NCBI GenBank assembly: GCA_009733715.1
Contig: WMKJ01000028.1
Coordinates: 61,722-125,721, forward strand
Direction: 5' to 3'
Source of the DNA: Herpomyces periplanetae
Lineage: Eukaryota; Ascomycota; Laboulbeniomycetes; Herpomycetales; Herpomycetaceae
DNA length: 64,000 bases
The notes under the pieces were generated by a model. It was given only the letters and a program-made list of their open reading frames with translations. It had not been told where the DNA came from and did not search any database. Shown piece by piece: positions 51,933 to 63,480 of the stretch. The stretch's first letter is position 1. Every line of letters begins with the position of its first letter. A program made the translations under genes and the position numbers.

Positions 51933-52433
51933 TTACCGTTCCCATATATCGCGTTGGATCTGTAAATCGCGCTCTTGGGCAAGTTTACGGGCTTCTTTTT
52001 CACGTTGCAACTTATTCCGAATAACTTGCTCATATTCCCGTTCACTTTCGGTTAATCGAGCTGCTGAAGTCGGTAAACCCAATGAGTTAACTATCATACG
52101 TCGTGCTGTGCTCACCGTTTTATCGGGTCGTACGTTCGTAGATCTCATTGATACCGTTCCCGAATTTCCCTTTGCATATCTACTCTCTGCTCCGGTTAAC
52201 CATTCCTGATACAATGGTTTACACTGCCTTGTTTGTCTCTCCAGGGTAGAATCACTTTCCAACTTTTCTGTCTTGATGCCTTCGTTTTGTTTTGTTAATC
52301 TTCTAAAACTTTCTGGTTTCTTTTTACTACTCGACATATCGGATTCTTCACTCTTCTTGACATGTGTTTCACACTTTGTCTCTTCTTCATCATTATCCAT
52401 ATCATCCCACGACTCGGGAATTTGTTTTCGCAT
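51933..52433 (-). CDS. Small acidic coiled-coil protein, unrecognised
   Basis: A 166-aa protein from the ATG at 52433. It opens with IPESWDDMDNDEEE, continues as a charged Lys/Glu/Ser region, and ends in a long charged helix (about 113-165: ARRMIVNSLGLPTSAARLTE, then EREYEQVIRNKLQREKEARK and ...QRDIWER) with heptad-like spacing that should be coiled coil. The N-terminal SWDD and this C-terminal helix look like a conserved small fungal protein, perhaps translation- or RNA-related, but I cannot name a family. No other domain. Single exon. Confidence 0.55.
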   Translation of the reverse strand: MRKQIPESWDDMDNDEEETKCETHVKKSEESDMSSSKKKPESFRRLTKQNEGIKTEKLESDSTLERQTRQCKPLYQEWLTGAESRYAKGNSGTVSMRSTNVRPDKTVSTARRMIVNSLGLPTSAARLTESEREYEQVIRNKLQREKEARKLAQERDLQIQRDIWER

Positions 52434-53256
52434 GATTATTCCACCGTACGTTTCGACTGGTTAGGCACACGCTCTTTACACTTGTCCTTGCTGAATATTT
52501 TATTTTTATCTCGTTGATCTGCCGGGCACACCCTTTTCTATCCCACACTTGGGATGTAGTACTATTTCCTCTGCACAGAGCTTCTGTGTGTGGATGTATA
52601 TCAGCTTCTTTGTCTTGTCTTATCTTAACTTTTATGACAACTTACCAAAAGTTAACGTGTGTATACTGTCATCCCAGCCTTTTTTGCCAGTGACTTGCCC
52701 TTGTTAATAAATGATTAAGTTCGCCTTCACAAAATCTTACGCATACTTATACTCTTGCACGTATTCGTCACCTGCACAAAAACTCACGTTATTAGTTTAT
52801 CCTGTAAAGTTCAACTGTTAATTTTTACCCACCACTTTCATCTTACTACTGCACGCATAATGCGGATTTCTTGTGGGTTTTGGAATTTTTTATCATTGTA
52901 GAACCTTTTTCTATACACCATTCTACCGTACCACATACATCCATACCCTGTCTTCATACATCTTGCTAAGCCAACTTTTTCGTTGGGGGCTTTGTTATCA
53001 GTTTTGCACGTATGTAAACGTGCGGTTGTAACATGATTTTGGTCAAAACATTCAGCTGATTAACACCCAAAAACTACACTAAATGGAAAATCGATTTTAA
53101 AGAGGTAAGCATTTTCATTTAATCCTTAAATAATTACACCAGTAACAATTTAAGTTAGTTTCTTTCCCATATACAAATGACTCTTCATGCCATCCCATAA
53201 ATCACTTAACACATAAAACGATCAAAAATATACTCAAGTAAACGTCATAAAGCGAT
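52434..53256. other. Spacer
   Basis: About 820 nt, AT-rich, no gene recognised on either strand. Confidence 0.5.
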
Positions 53257-55004
53257 TTAACACATTAACTTTTGAACTTTATCCGGCACGAAAAATTGGA
53301 CATGATGAAATTCTCGCTTCCAGACAGGTCTCTCTGGTGATGGATGCAATACCATAAAACGTCTGTGCCTAGCAAACTCCAAAGCCGACCAACCTGCAAA
53401 CCACTCAACTAATTCGAAAGTTGCAGCCGAGCGATCCACCTCATACTTTTCAGCATAGTTTGGTAAAATATCCTTTGATAACCACACTAAACCATACTGG
53501 GGCAACTCCCCATCAAACACTTCATCATCCGTTTCCAACGGCGACATCCCATCTAATAACGTAATCAACTCTCCGTAACTGCCTTCCCCATTAGCCAAGT
53601 CTTATGATATACATCACGTGTTCAGGAAGAGGATATACACTTACATGTTGAGATCTTGGGCTTTGGAGCATAAGTTGGCCAGTTCGGGCAACCATTCGCG
53701 CAGACCGGGACGAGCAGCTAGTCGCCATGCGCTTCCGTTGGATCGCATTCTCACAATTCGAGTTACGGCTTCTAAAGCAATAGAAACATGAAATTGAAAT
53801 ATTTCATCCGTGATCAGAACTACCGTTCCATTTTGAATAATGGGGTGAAAGTCGTATGTCATTGGAACATTATGAATCATGTCTTTTTTACATCCAATTT
53901 GAAATATTAAATATTTTCCTCCTGTCACCATGTAAAACCGAGGAATTCTCCAATAACAATCCATGTTAGGATGAAACTATTAAAATATGTTAGAACGAGT
54001 TTATATAAGCTGGCAAATTTGTGCATCCTGCAAATTTCTATATATATACACGTATGCTATCGCATTGAGCTTTTTGTATCGGTTAAGATACTAAAGCATT
54101 GTGCACTTACAAGAAACAAACTACTTCAGCTTATTGAGTGAATAGTAGGCATTTACTTACTATAACCGTTCCCTCAAAATGATGAGATCCAAGAAAATAA
54201 TCCCATGATCCCGGTATACCAGCATGATATACAGTTGCGCCCAAGTACAGTAGTAGGGATGTTAACAAATCAATCTCGGCTTTATAGCGTGGATGAATCA
54301 TGAGAAAGACTGCACGCGTAAGAAAAAATGATCGGTTCGGCTTCCAGTACCAAAGAATGTCTGGTTCGATGCCCAAAATATCTCGAAAGTATTGTTCGAC
54401 CAACTTTCCCCGTGCGGGTGAATATGGAGCTCCATTGGAAAGTGTAGTAACAACTGGACTTGTAAATGGTCTTTCTGCTTCAAGGCAGTGAATTAAAGCT
54501 TCTTGATCCTTTATAATTTGATCTGAATCACTATCCAATTGTGTTTGAGGTATAGAATTTCTATTTATCGTTTTCTTCAAGCTTTGTAAATGCTTGAAAT
54601 TACTCAAAATAAACCTGTACGTTGCCGTTTACGCCCACATTCATGCGAGCTCACAAACTTACCATCTTTAGCCTTCGAGAAACCGCGAAAAGGTGGCGTT
54701 TGCTTCCATCCACGTTTAATCAAGTTAAATTATTTACTTACTGTTCAACGTTCATTGTTTTATCCACATAATCATTTAAAAATTTTTTACGGGATTCTAT
54801 AGCAGATTTTCCCACTTCCATGCTACCTCCATCGTTGCCCGGTCCTGTTCGTCCTGGCGCAGGTGGTAAACTATCAATCGTATCAGGATGCCCCTGTAGT
54901 GTTAACGAACATGGCAAATGTTTCAACACACTTCCCGTTTGGACAATTATTGCTGAAGCAGCGGCAAGACTATACGAACCGGACGGTGAATTCGGCTGAA
55001 CCAT
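53257..55004 (-). CDS. Five-exon gene of unknown function (462 aa)
   Basis: Five exons on the minus strand join in frame to 1389 nt: 55004-54742, 54702-54663, 54592-54161, 53976-53645 and 53578-53257. Introns 1, 2, 3 and 4 all begin GTAAGT. Exon 2 is only 40 nt. The protein has a Ser/Pro-rich N terminus, then a region with LLLYLGATVYHAGIPGSWDY and HHFEGTVIFHP, CYWRIPRF, NGTVVLITDEIFQFHVSIAL, and WRLAARPGLREWLPELANLC, ending VQFFVPDKVQKL. The run 'GT-V/I-F/L' strands and 'ITDEIF ... ARPG-WL' feel like the C-terminal part of fungal chromodomain/RITS-type silencing proteins (Chp1 class), but I am not sure and found no chromodomain. Function unassigned. No transmembrane segment. The last junction is the least certain. 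Confidence 0.6.
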
Positions 55005-55607
55005 GCTATTGAACGTTTGTTAAAGACTTTTAAGTAAAATTTATCCACTTTCTCTCTGTCCCTAACCGCCCAATGCAATCCGATTAACTCCGCGCGTAAA
55101 AATGGTATAGCGTTGCGGTTAATAGCCTAGTATTGTTAGCACCCCAAAATCTTGTTCTAACCCAATTCATACAAACCCATCAAAATTAGAATATACTTCT
55201 ATACTCTCACTTTTGCATCTTTACTTCTTTCTCTTCCTTTTTAAAAATCCCATCTTTCGTCAAAAATTTCCTTCAAACGCCGCTTGTCTCGAGTCCTATC
55301 ACGTGCATTATCGGTTGTGGCTGTGTGTGGTTTGCCTTATTGCAGGAAGGGAGAAAAACGGGAAATTTTTTAACAAAAATATGTTTTTCATTTAACTAAA
55401 AAATATCACCCCACCACATCCTAAATTTACCGTAAATCGTACATAGATATACATTCAATCATAATACGCATGCTATGGAAAATCGTGATAATTTTAAATA
55501 GTACATTTCCCTTCCATTTCCGCCAAAATTAAATTTTTGTCTGGCTTCTGATGCACATATGGCCATGATAACGTTATTCTAGATAAATCTATTTCTCTTT
55601 AACTTTT
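55005..55607. other. Spacer
   Basis: About 600 nt between the start of the five-exon gene and the stop of the ACBD5-like gene (same strand, head-to-tail). TCACGTG at 55299-55305. No gene seen. Confidence 0.5.
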
Positions 55608-57029
55608 TCATGAACCACTATTATCACACCGCTGTAGGCCTGACTTTTCTCTTCTTCCATAACCTAGTAAAAGTAACTTCACTAGTCGAGAACGTTTTGC
55701 CGATTCTATTGCTTGTCTGGCAATAAAATTTACCATCAACTCAAATCTGCTGCCACTATTCCATAGCCTGATGTATGCTAATATTGCCGCTATTAACACC
55801 AAATCAACCATCAAATGTTTAATTACTGCCCATGTCCATGATGTCATGTTAAAAAGTAACCAACTTCCGTCGTTAATGCGAAACAACTTACGCCGCAATA
55901 AACTCAGGCTAAAACGTTGATTTCGCATTGTTTCCAATTGTTCACGTAGCGCTGTGACTTCTGTTGTTAACTTAATAATCGCTTTTTCCATTCTACGTTG
56001 CCATGCTTGATTTCGAGCTTCACACGTGCGTCGGGATTGTCCTTTCTGATCTCTTGTATACCCTAAATATGATCTCTTGATGGGTAACTCGGAATCTTTA
56101 CACTCACAGCTGCTATGGGTTGGTTCATCCTGATGGAACTCTCTAAGTTCGCACATATCATGTCTTATATTCTGATGTGATTTTGATCGTACGTATGAAA
56201 GTTCTCGTGCAGTTAATTCCCCTGTTGAAGAAGCGTTGTACTGCGAATCCGGTGCATCTACAAACTCTTCGACCTCAGAGTCCCCATCATATCCAATTTT
56301 GCGCATATATAACTTTCTATTGCGCATATTAGCCCGTCGTACCCCTGTTGAATTTCCATGTGACGTGCACAAAGTATTAATCGGTTTACCGGCTGATTCT
56401 GTCGATGCGTTTAACATATAAAGAAACTGTCCCGATTGATCTGGTGGTGGCTGTATTGATGGCATATTCATCTTAACTTGATTCCACACATATTCTAACT
56501 CTGAGATGAGTTCGCGATTGTCTGGAGAATCCGCTGCATAAACATGCATAGCTTCAATTAAAGCTGTGACGTAACGTCGTTTAGCTTCGGTTTTGGGCAT
56601 TCCATTTTGAGCTTTCCAAGCATCCCTGGTTAAAATGGAGGATAATCAGTGATTAATATGGTGCACAATTAATTGTAAAAGAGCCATACCATTTAGCCTG
56701 GGCTAACTGAACATCTGTACCAGTTCCAACCGGCCGCTCAAGAAGTCCATCAATATCACCCTCTATCAAAACATATCTCGTCATGTTAGCGAATTATGGT
56801 TAACTTCTAGAAATTCCATTTACCAAAACTAGTTACCCATTCCCTGTTTGTATAAGCTGTACAACTTCAGTTTTAAGTCTATAGGAGGTATGAGAGAACC
56901 CGGGTAAACTTTTCCAACTGTATTGATGGCTTGATTAAACACTCGATCTAAGCGCAAAGTTAGTAAAAATATGAGTTATATAATCATATATTGGAAAAAT
57001 CCTTTTGCCATACCAACTGAGTCGGCCAT
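55608..57029 (-). CDS. Acyl-CoA-binding membrane protein, ATG37/ACBD5-like
   Basis: Tail-anchored acyl-CoA-binding protein of the ATG37/ACBD5 type, which on peroxisomes acts in pexophagy and membrane contacts. Four exons: 57029-57014, 56947-56837, 56762-56690 and 56625-55608 (1218 nt, 405 aa). Splicing restores the complete ACB domain: MADSVDRVFNQAINTVG, PPIDLKLKLYSLYKQG, ERPVGTG, AKWDAWKAQNGM and TEAKRRYVTAL (residues about 1-95). The first exon is only 16 nt. Then a Ser/Arg-rich linker, a helical region (about 270-300), and near the C terminus a hydrophobic helix (MTSWTWAVIKHLMVDLVLIA, about 325-345) as the membrane anchor. All junctions are in frame and rebuild family motifs; this is the best-supported of the micro-exon models. 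Peroxisomal location is inferred. Confidence 0.88.
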
Positions 57030-58453
57030 GACAAATTTATTAGGGAGAGCCGAATAAGGTATAATTATGCCAGTAAGATAATAATATGATTTTGAGAAAT
57101 ATGGATTTCGAGATATATGCAATAGCTGAAACAAAATTTGCGTATGAAATGAAATGGAATGCCCCCAGACTGGGAATCTTAAGGGACAAAATAGAAGGGA
57201 AAGACTGGAGATAAACTCAAAGGAAAATGGAGGAAGATGGATGAGGAAGGATAATATTTCTTAGGGATGATATGCAATGCGAAAGGAGCAGAAAATAATG
57301 TAAGATTAGTCGAAGAAATTCCCCCCAGTTGGCAATTATTAGTACTGGAATAAAACAATAAAATTTTGGAGATGGATGAGGTGATGAATACAAAGAGGAT
57401 TGAGTAAAGAATGAATGATAAAAAAGATGCAAAACAGGACAAATTAGAACGAGAAGAACAAACAAATTAAAAAGATAATCGACTGCAAAAGATGGGTTTA
57501 ATATAAGTGCGAATGTAGGATCTGATTTATTTTAGTATTCGAAAGTTTTTAATTATCGGGCGGGTAAAAGTAGGGTAGAAAGAATGATAAAACCGTATTA
57601 AATTAAGATAAACAATTCCGAAAATTCTATTTCAAGCCCACACATTTAATGATAAATACTTTTTAACAATTTCTTCGCCATTTAGAAACTTTTTATCTCC
57701 AAATTCTTCATTCCGCCCAAAATCCCCCAAAATAAAAACCAAAGTCACGTGACACAGGGTGTGAACGGCCTCTGGGAAAGTGAGAAGGGAATAGGACGAG
57801 ATGTATAGGTTGATTTGAAAAGTTGACTGGAGGTGGAGGATTGGAAGTTTGAGGAAAATGAATTAGATGTAAATTAAGGAAGATTAAGTGGCGATTTATA
57901 GTTTTAAATGGGATGGTTGAAAAGAATCCTAAGTTTAGTGTACATAATTACAAGGTAAAAACCTCATGCACAGTTATACTTGTGGCTAAGTTTAAACGAC
58001 CCCTGCTCCAAAAAAGCCCTGGGGATACTTGGAAATTTGAAGTTTAAAAGTCAGCCTCATTAATCATTATTTCTCTTTAAAGATTACCATTTTTCGCGGT
58101 AACCATTAACACCGAACTTTTCCAATCAACCGCTCGGATCTAACTACTTAATTGCCGCATACACAACATCATTTTTCTTTGACTAATTTACCTCTAAGCT
58201 GGCGTATTACGTCATCGGTTTTTTGGGAAGTTATTCATGGTCGGTTTGGCCTCGCTTAAAAGAAAGCTGTGTGTCAAGAAATTTGATTCTACGCAAATTT
58301 TGAACATTTGAGAATAAAAGCTTGTAAAACTTTATCGGGACAACTCTTTTGTGCAGAGTTAACTGATCTGTAAAAAAAATACTACGTTAAAATTTCACTA
58401 GATTTTATAAACAAAATTTTCCTTTGTCTATACATTTAATTCATTTTATCAAT
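57030..58453. other. Divergent spacer with purine-skewed strand
   Basis: 1.4 kb between ATG37-like (minus) and GAPDH (plus). The plus strand at about 57175-57480 is strongly purine-rich (GAAGGGAAAG, GGAGGAAGATGG), unlike neighbouring DNA. GTCACGTGAC palindrome at 57744-57753. The final 100 nt is AT-rich, typical of a strong promoter leader. No gene supported. Confidence 0.55.
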
Positions 58454-59538
<1,085 letters not shown>

Positions 59539-60589
59539 GCACAAAGGTTAAAACTTTGGTATAACATTTTAATTTGCAGACCCAAACTCACACACACATA
59601 TACACTCTCTACTCAAACTAAAATTCCTTTTATTATCTCATGAATCCATAATATCATGAAGTTATCATAAAATTCCCTGCTAAATAATATGGAAGTAATT
59701 AGCTCCAAATTAAACCTCGTGATGATACGTCGTTGAGGAACATCATCACCATCCACGTTAGCGTCCACGTCCACATTCCCAAATTCCTACAACCTGTCCC
59801 GTGACCAACAGAGTCCTCCAAACTTCACATTTGGAACCGTATGACGTAGTACCCCATCCCGTGATCTACTTATGTATAATAGTTCGAATCTGGAAAAATG
59901 TGCTTTGGGGAAAAACCTTTTCCCCATTCCTACTAATTCCCTCTCGGATTCGAACCCGTGCCAATCCCCCCAGTCCACCCATACTTCTGCTACGGAAATT
60001 CCTTCATTAGGTAATCAACTCCTGGACTTCGGGTTAACTTGATAATCCGAAAAAGGTCAGGTGACAGAATTTAAATGGTCAGGGAAAAAGGATTTTGGAG
60101 CGACGCGATGTGCACGTTTTGGAGATTTCAAGGATTAAGGACGTGGGGATTCACGAATTTAAGTTTGTTGGTCTGGATTAACGGAATTTTATCTAGAAGG
60201 CTTAGGTTTAACTGGATTCCCAAGGTTAATTATACAGACGTGGCATACAATACATTGAACATTCCTTTGAAAAAATTTTAAACGGTTCTTCGGTTACGGA
60301 ACTTCACATTTGGACTACCATGTGATAACTTTATGAGAACTAAATAGATATGAGCTATCGATTTATATTTTAACCATAATTAAGTTCTTTGAGCTAGTCT
60401 TGAGTTAACCTTTAGTGTTTTAAAGCTACTACTAGGTTTCTAGTGTATGTTTAAACCCATAAACAATTTTACACATATCCAAAATCCAACTCTAACTCCA
60501 GCATTACAGTGAACAAACCTTCAGACACGTTTGTTTACAATATCCAATATTGTTTTAAATTATTCATATCAAACAATCATGACATTAGT
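59539..60589. other. Spacer GAPDH / HDA1
   Basis: About 1.05 kb. Two copies of the word ACTTCACATTTGGA occur (about 59822-59835 and 60301-60314). A GGATTCGAACC word near 59946 looks tRNA-like but lacks a cloverleaf. No gene supported. Confidence 0.5.
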
Positions 60590-63127
60590 ATGCCTGCGAC
60601 TATGCTGCCGTTAATTGACAATGCTAAACCATCGGAAGAATCCAGTGCAAATCGTACCCCGGAATGCTTATCTCCTTCCGCACCCAATGTTACCGCTCAC
60701 GAAGAAGATTGTTCAAGTGGCGATGATGACCATGACAGTAATATGGAAGGAATCAATTTTAGCCCCGAGGGAACCCCATTTCTTATGCATGACCTCTATG
60801 ATTCTGCTCCAAGAGATGAACTAACCGCCGATATCATAACCACGTCAAAATTAAGAACAGGTGTAGTATACGATCCGCGTATGAGATTTCACATGGACAT
60901 ATCAACATTTTTCGCGGATGAATCTGATACGCATCCTGAAGATTCTCGTCGTATATTTGAAATATACCGTGAGTTAGTTGCCAACGGGCTTATCAACGAG
61001 GCTGCTTGTGATGACGGTTTATTAAGACTTGAAGCAGATTACGCTTCTAAAGAAGATATTTGTTTAATACACTCAAGTCAACATTACGATAACATCAAAG
61101 CTCTTCAATCAAAGTCCGATATTGAATTATATAAAATGGGACTTACACTAGACTCTGTATACTTACATCAAGAAACATTTTCATGCGCTCAATTATCAGC
61201 TGGCGGTGCCATTGAAGCTTGTCGTGCGGTTGTCTGTGGAAAAGTTAAAAATTCCATTGCTATCATAAGGCCCCCCGGTCATCATGCTGAACAGAATTCT
61301 CCCGGAGGTTTCTGCTTCTTCAATAACGTTTGTATTGCCGCTAAAGTTTGCCAACGTGATTTTCCGGATAAATGTCGCAAAATTTTAATTGTTGATTGGG
61401 ATGTTCATCACGGAAATGGTGTCCAGCAAGCGTTTTACAACGATTCATCAGTTTTATACATCTCAATTCATGTTTACAAAAATGGCACCTTTTACCCTCC
61501 GGGACCTTACGGGAATCACCTTCACTGCGGGCAAGGAGATGGCCTAGGATATAACGTTAACATTCCCTGGTCAAATTACGGTATGGACGATGCTGATTAT
61601 ATGTTAGCATTTCAATCTATCGTCATGCCAATCGCTCAGAGTTTCAATCCCGATCTCGCAATTGTGTCAGCAGGATTCGATGCAGCTGAGGGTGACAAGC
61701 TTGGGGGATGTTTTGTAACCCCAGCTGGTTATTCTAATATGACACATATGCTAAAGAGCCTGGCTAATGGTAAGCTAGTTTTGTGTCTTGAAGGTGGATA
61801 TAATCTCGACTCTATTTCAAAGTGCGCTCTATCCGTAACTAGAACATTAATGGGCGGTGCCCCAGAACGCTTGAACGTCGATAAACCTTCCATTTCTGCT
61901 GTATCTACGGTCAATTTAGTCTTGAAAACTCAATCCAAGTATTGGAAGTGTTTATATCCCAAAGATCTTTCCTTTGAACCGGAAGGTAAACCTGGTAGTA
62001 CCAAACTTAGTGATGTGATACGATCATGGCAGGCTAAAACATTATGGGATGAATTCAACATGTCCCCATTGTTGCTTCCCACAAGTACAAGATGGGAGTG
62101 TTTTAAATCGTGGAAAAACAACATCCTAACGACCTGGAACTTTGTTCAGTCAAAACCCCTGCTCATTGTCTTCCATGATCCTCCCCAGGTCTTCGGGCAC
62201 AATAATGCGGAAACTAATGGCTTGGTTCTTCATAATACATGGTTGACAGATCCTATCAAGTCTTACATAGAATGGGCCGTTAATAATGATTTTACCATAA
62301 TTGATTTTAACTTACCCAACTATATTAAGGAAGTCTACATGAATCGAGACGTATGCGATCCTGAAGATCTCGAAAGAGCTAGGAGGCGAGCTACTTTGGA
62401 TGCAGTATCTGGGTTATGGAATAATTATATTGAAATATATCATCCATCTAAAATAATTTTAATAACAGTTGGGTCGACGTATTCCGGTGTTCTCGACTTC
62501 TTGTCATGCCCCGAATTCATTGTTAATCGATCCATTACAGCCCTCGTTTCATTCATCACACAAGTGCAACCGCTTCAAGCAGTGAGAAAATCGTCTCATG
62601 ATCCCACTGCATCTTGGTTTTACACACATTCTCGTATCTACCTTTCCTCTTCACATCCTGTATGGTTAACAAGTTCACTGAAACCGCCTGATCCATTACC
62701 ATCAAGCGTTTCACTTTATTCGCCCGATTTACCTCGTCGTCTACGGAAATATGGGCATTTGGTCCTATGTCAAAGTACTTGTGCCGATGCAATGCTTTCT
62801 GAAGCTTTTGATCATTCCACTCACTTCATCAAATCTTTAACAAACATTGACCAATACGAAGATCCTTCACCTGCTCCCACATGTGAACCTGTCGATTCCA
62901 AATTTCCATGTATTGCTTCGTCTAATTCCAAACCGATTGTTTCTTCGCCTCCAAAGTCTGGTTCAAATTTATTTCCAAATCGTACTGTTATTTCATTAAG
63001 CGTATCTACATCCGCTTCCCCTTTAAAGCAACTTGATGATCCGCACCTGAATCCTTATTCTGACGCCACCGGCGTACCTCCCCACCAACCAGATTTCGTG
63101 CCCTCCTCGACCATTTCACCCAATTAA
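60590..63127 (+). CDS. Class II histone deacetylase (HDA1/Clr3) with Arb2-like C-terminal domain
   Basis: Zn-dependent histone deacetylase of the HDA1/Clr3 class, in fungi a repressor and heterochromatin factor. 845 aa from the ATG at 60590. The catalytic domain spans about residues 95-440: RPPGHHAEQNSPGGFCFFNN (about 228-247), IVDWDVHHGNGVQQ (metal/active-site region), ISIHVYKNGTFYPP, VSAGFDAAEGD, and LCLEGGYNL. The second half resembles the Arb2-type domain found at the C terminus of HDA1/Clr3 (KPLLIVFHDPPQVF, then IIDFNLPNYIKE, about 515-770). The last 60 residues are Ser/Pro-rich. Frame open upstream to 60509 without ATG. Single exon. Confidence 0.95.
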   Translation: MPATMLPLIDNAKPSEESSANRTPECLSPSAPNVTAHEEDCSSGDDDHDSNMEGINFSPEGTPFLMHDLYDSAPRDELTADIITTSKLRTGVVYDPRMRFHMDISTFFADESDTHPEDSRRIFEIYRELVANGLINEAACDDGLLRLEADYASKEDICLIHSSQHYDNIKALQSKSDIELYKMGLTLDSVYLHQETFSCAQLSAGGAIEACRAVVCGKVKNSIAIIRPPGHHAEQNSPGGFCFFNNVCIAAKVCQRDFPDKCRKILIVDWDVHHGNGVQQAFYNDSSVLYISIHVYKNGTFYPPGPYGNHLHCGQGDGLGYNVNIPWSNYGMDDADYMLAFQSIVMPIAQSFNPDLAIVSAGFDAAEGDKLGGCFVTPAGYSNMTHMLKSLANGKLVLCLEGGYNLDSISKCALSVTRTLMGGAPERLNVDKPSISAVSTVNLVLKTQSKYWKCLYPKDLSFEPEGKPGSTKLSDVIRSWQAKTLWDEFNMSPLLLPTSTRWECFKSWKNNILTTWNFVQSKPLLIVFHDPPQVFGHNNAETNGLVLHNTWLTDPIKSYIEWAVNNDFTIIDFNLPNYIKEVYMNRDVCDPEDLERARRRATLDAVSGLWNNYIEIYHPSKIILITVGSTYSGVLDFLSCPEFIVNRSITALVSFITQVQPLQAVRKSSHDPTASWFYTHSRIYLSSSHPVWLTSSLKPPDPLPSSVSLYSPDLPRRLRKYGHLVLCQSTCADAMLSEAFDHSTHFIKSLTNIDQYEDPSPAPTCEPVDSKFPCIASSNSKPIVSSPPKSGSNLFPNRTVISLSVSTSASPLKQLDDPHLNPYSDATGVPPHQPDFVPSSTISPN

Positions 63128-63480
63128 TCTTCCTCATCTACATATACCATTTCACCCTTAATCTTTACCTGTGTAGTCTATCAATCTTTAATTTTCGTTC
63201 TGCCCATCGAACCGCTTTTTGTGACTCGATTCGCACACCCCGGCACCACATTTTTCCGTTCCTTCGCTCCACCGTCACGTGCATCTCACGTGCTTACACC
63301 TCCGTCTTGGAAATGCTGATTGCGGGCTAATGTTTATGCGTAAATTTTCTTTTAAGTGAGCTAGTGAACCGTAAACTTGGTGATTTTCGGAATTTTTCTT
63401 CCTTAATCCTCAAATATTTTGCTCTTTTTTGTCTGTTTTTTCTTTTTTGAAGTTTTTTATAGTGCTGCTTTCAAAAAATT
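63128..63480. other. Spacer with paired TCACGTG sites
   Basis: About 350 nt. Two TCACGTG words at 63275-63281 and 63286-63292, one helical turn apart (centres 11 nt apart), and a T-rich leader before the next ATG. Confidence 0.55.

Noticed and set aside
57217-57465. Ser/Pro/Leu-rich minus-strand frames upstream of the ATG37-like gene
   Set aside because: They are translations of the purine-skewed tract and overlap each other in two frames; composition alone explains them.
59930-59990. tRNA-like word GGATTCGAACC on the spacer downstream of GAPDH
   Set aside because: No T-stem of five pairs forms, and no D arm or acceptor stem could be paired, so it is not a tRNA.
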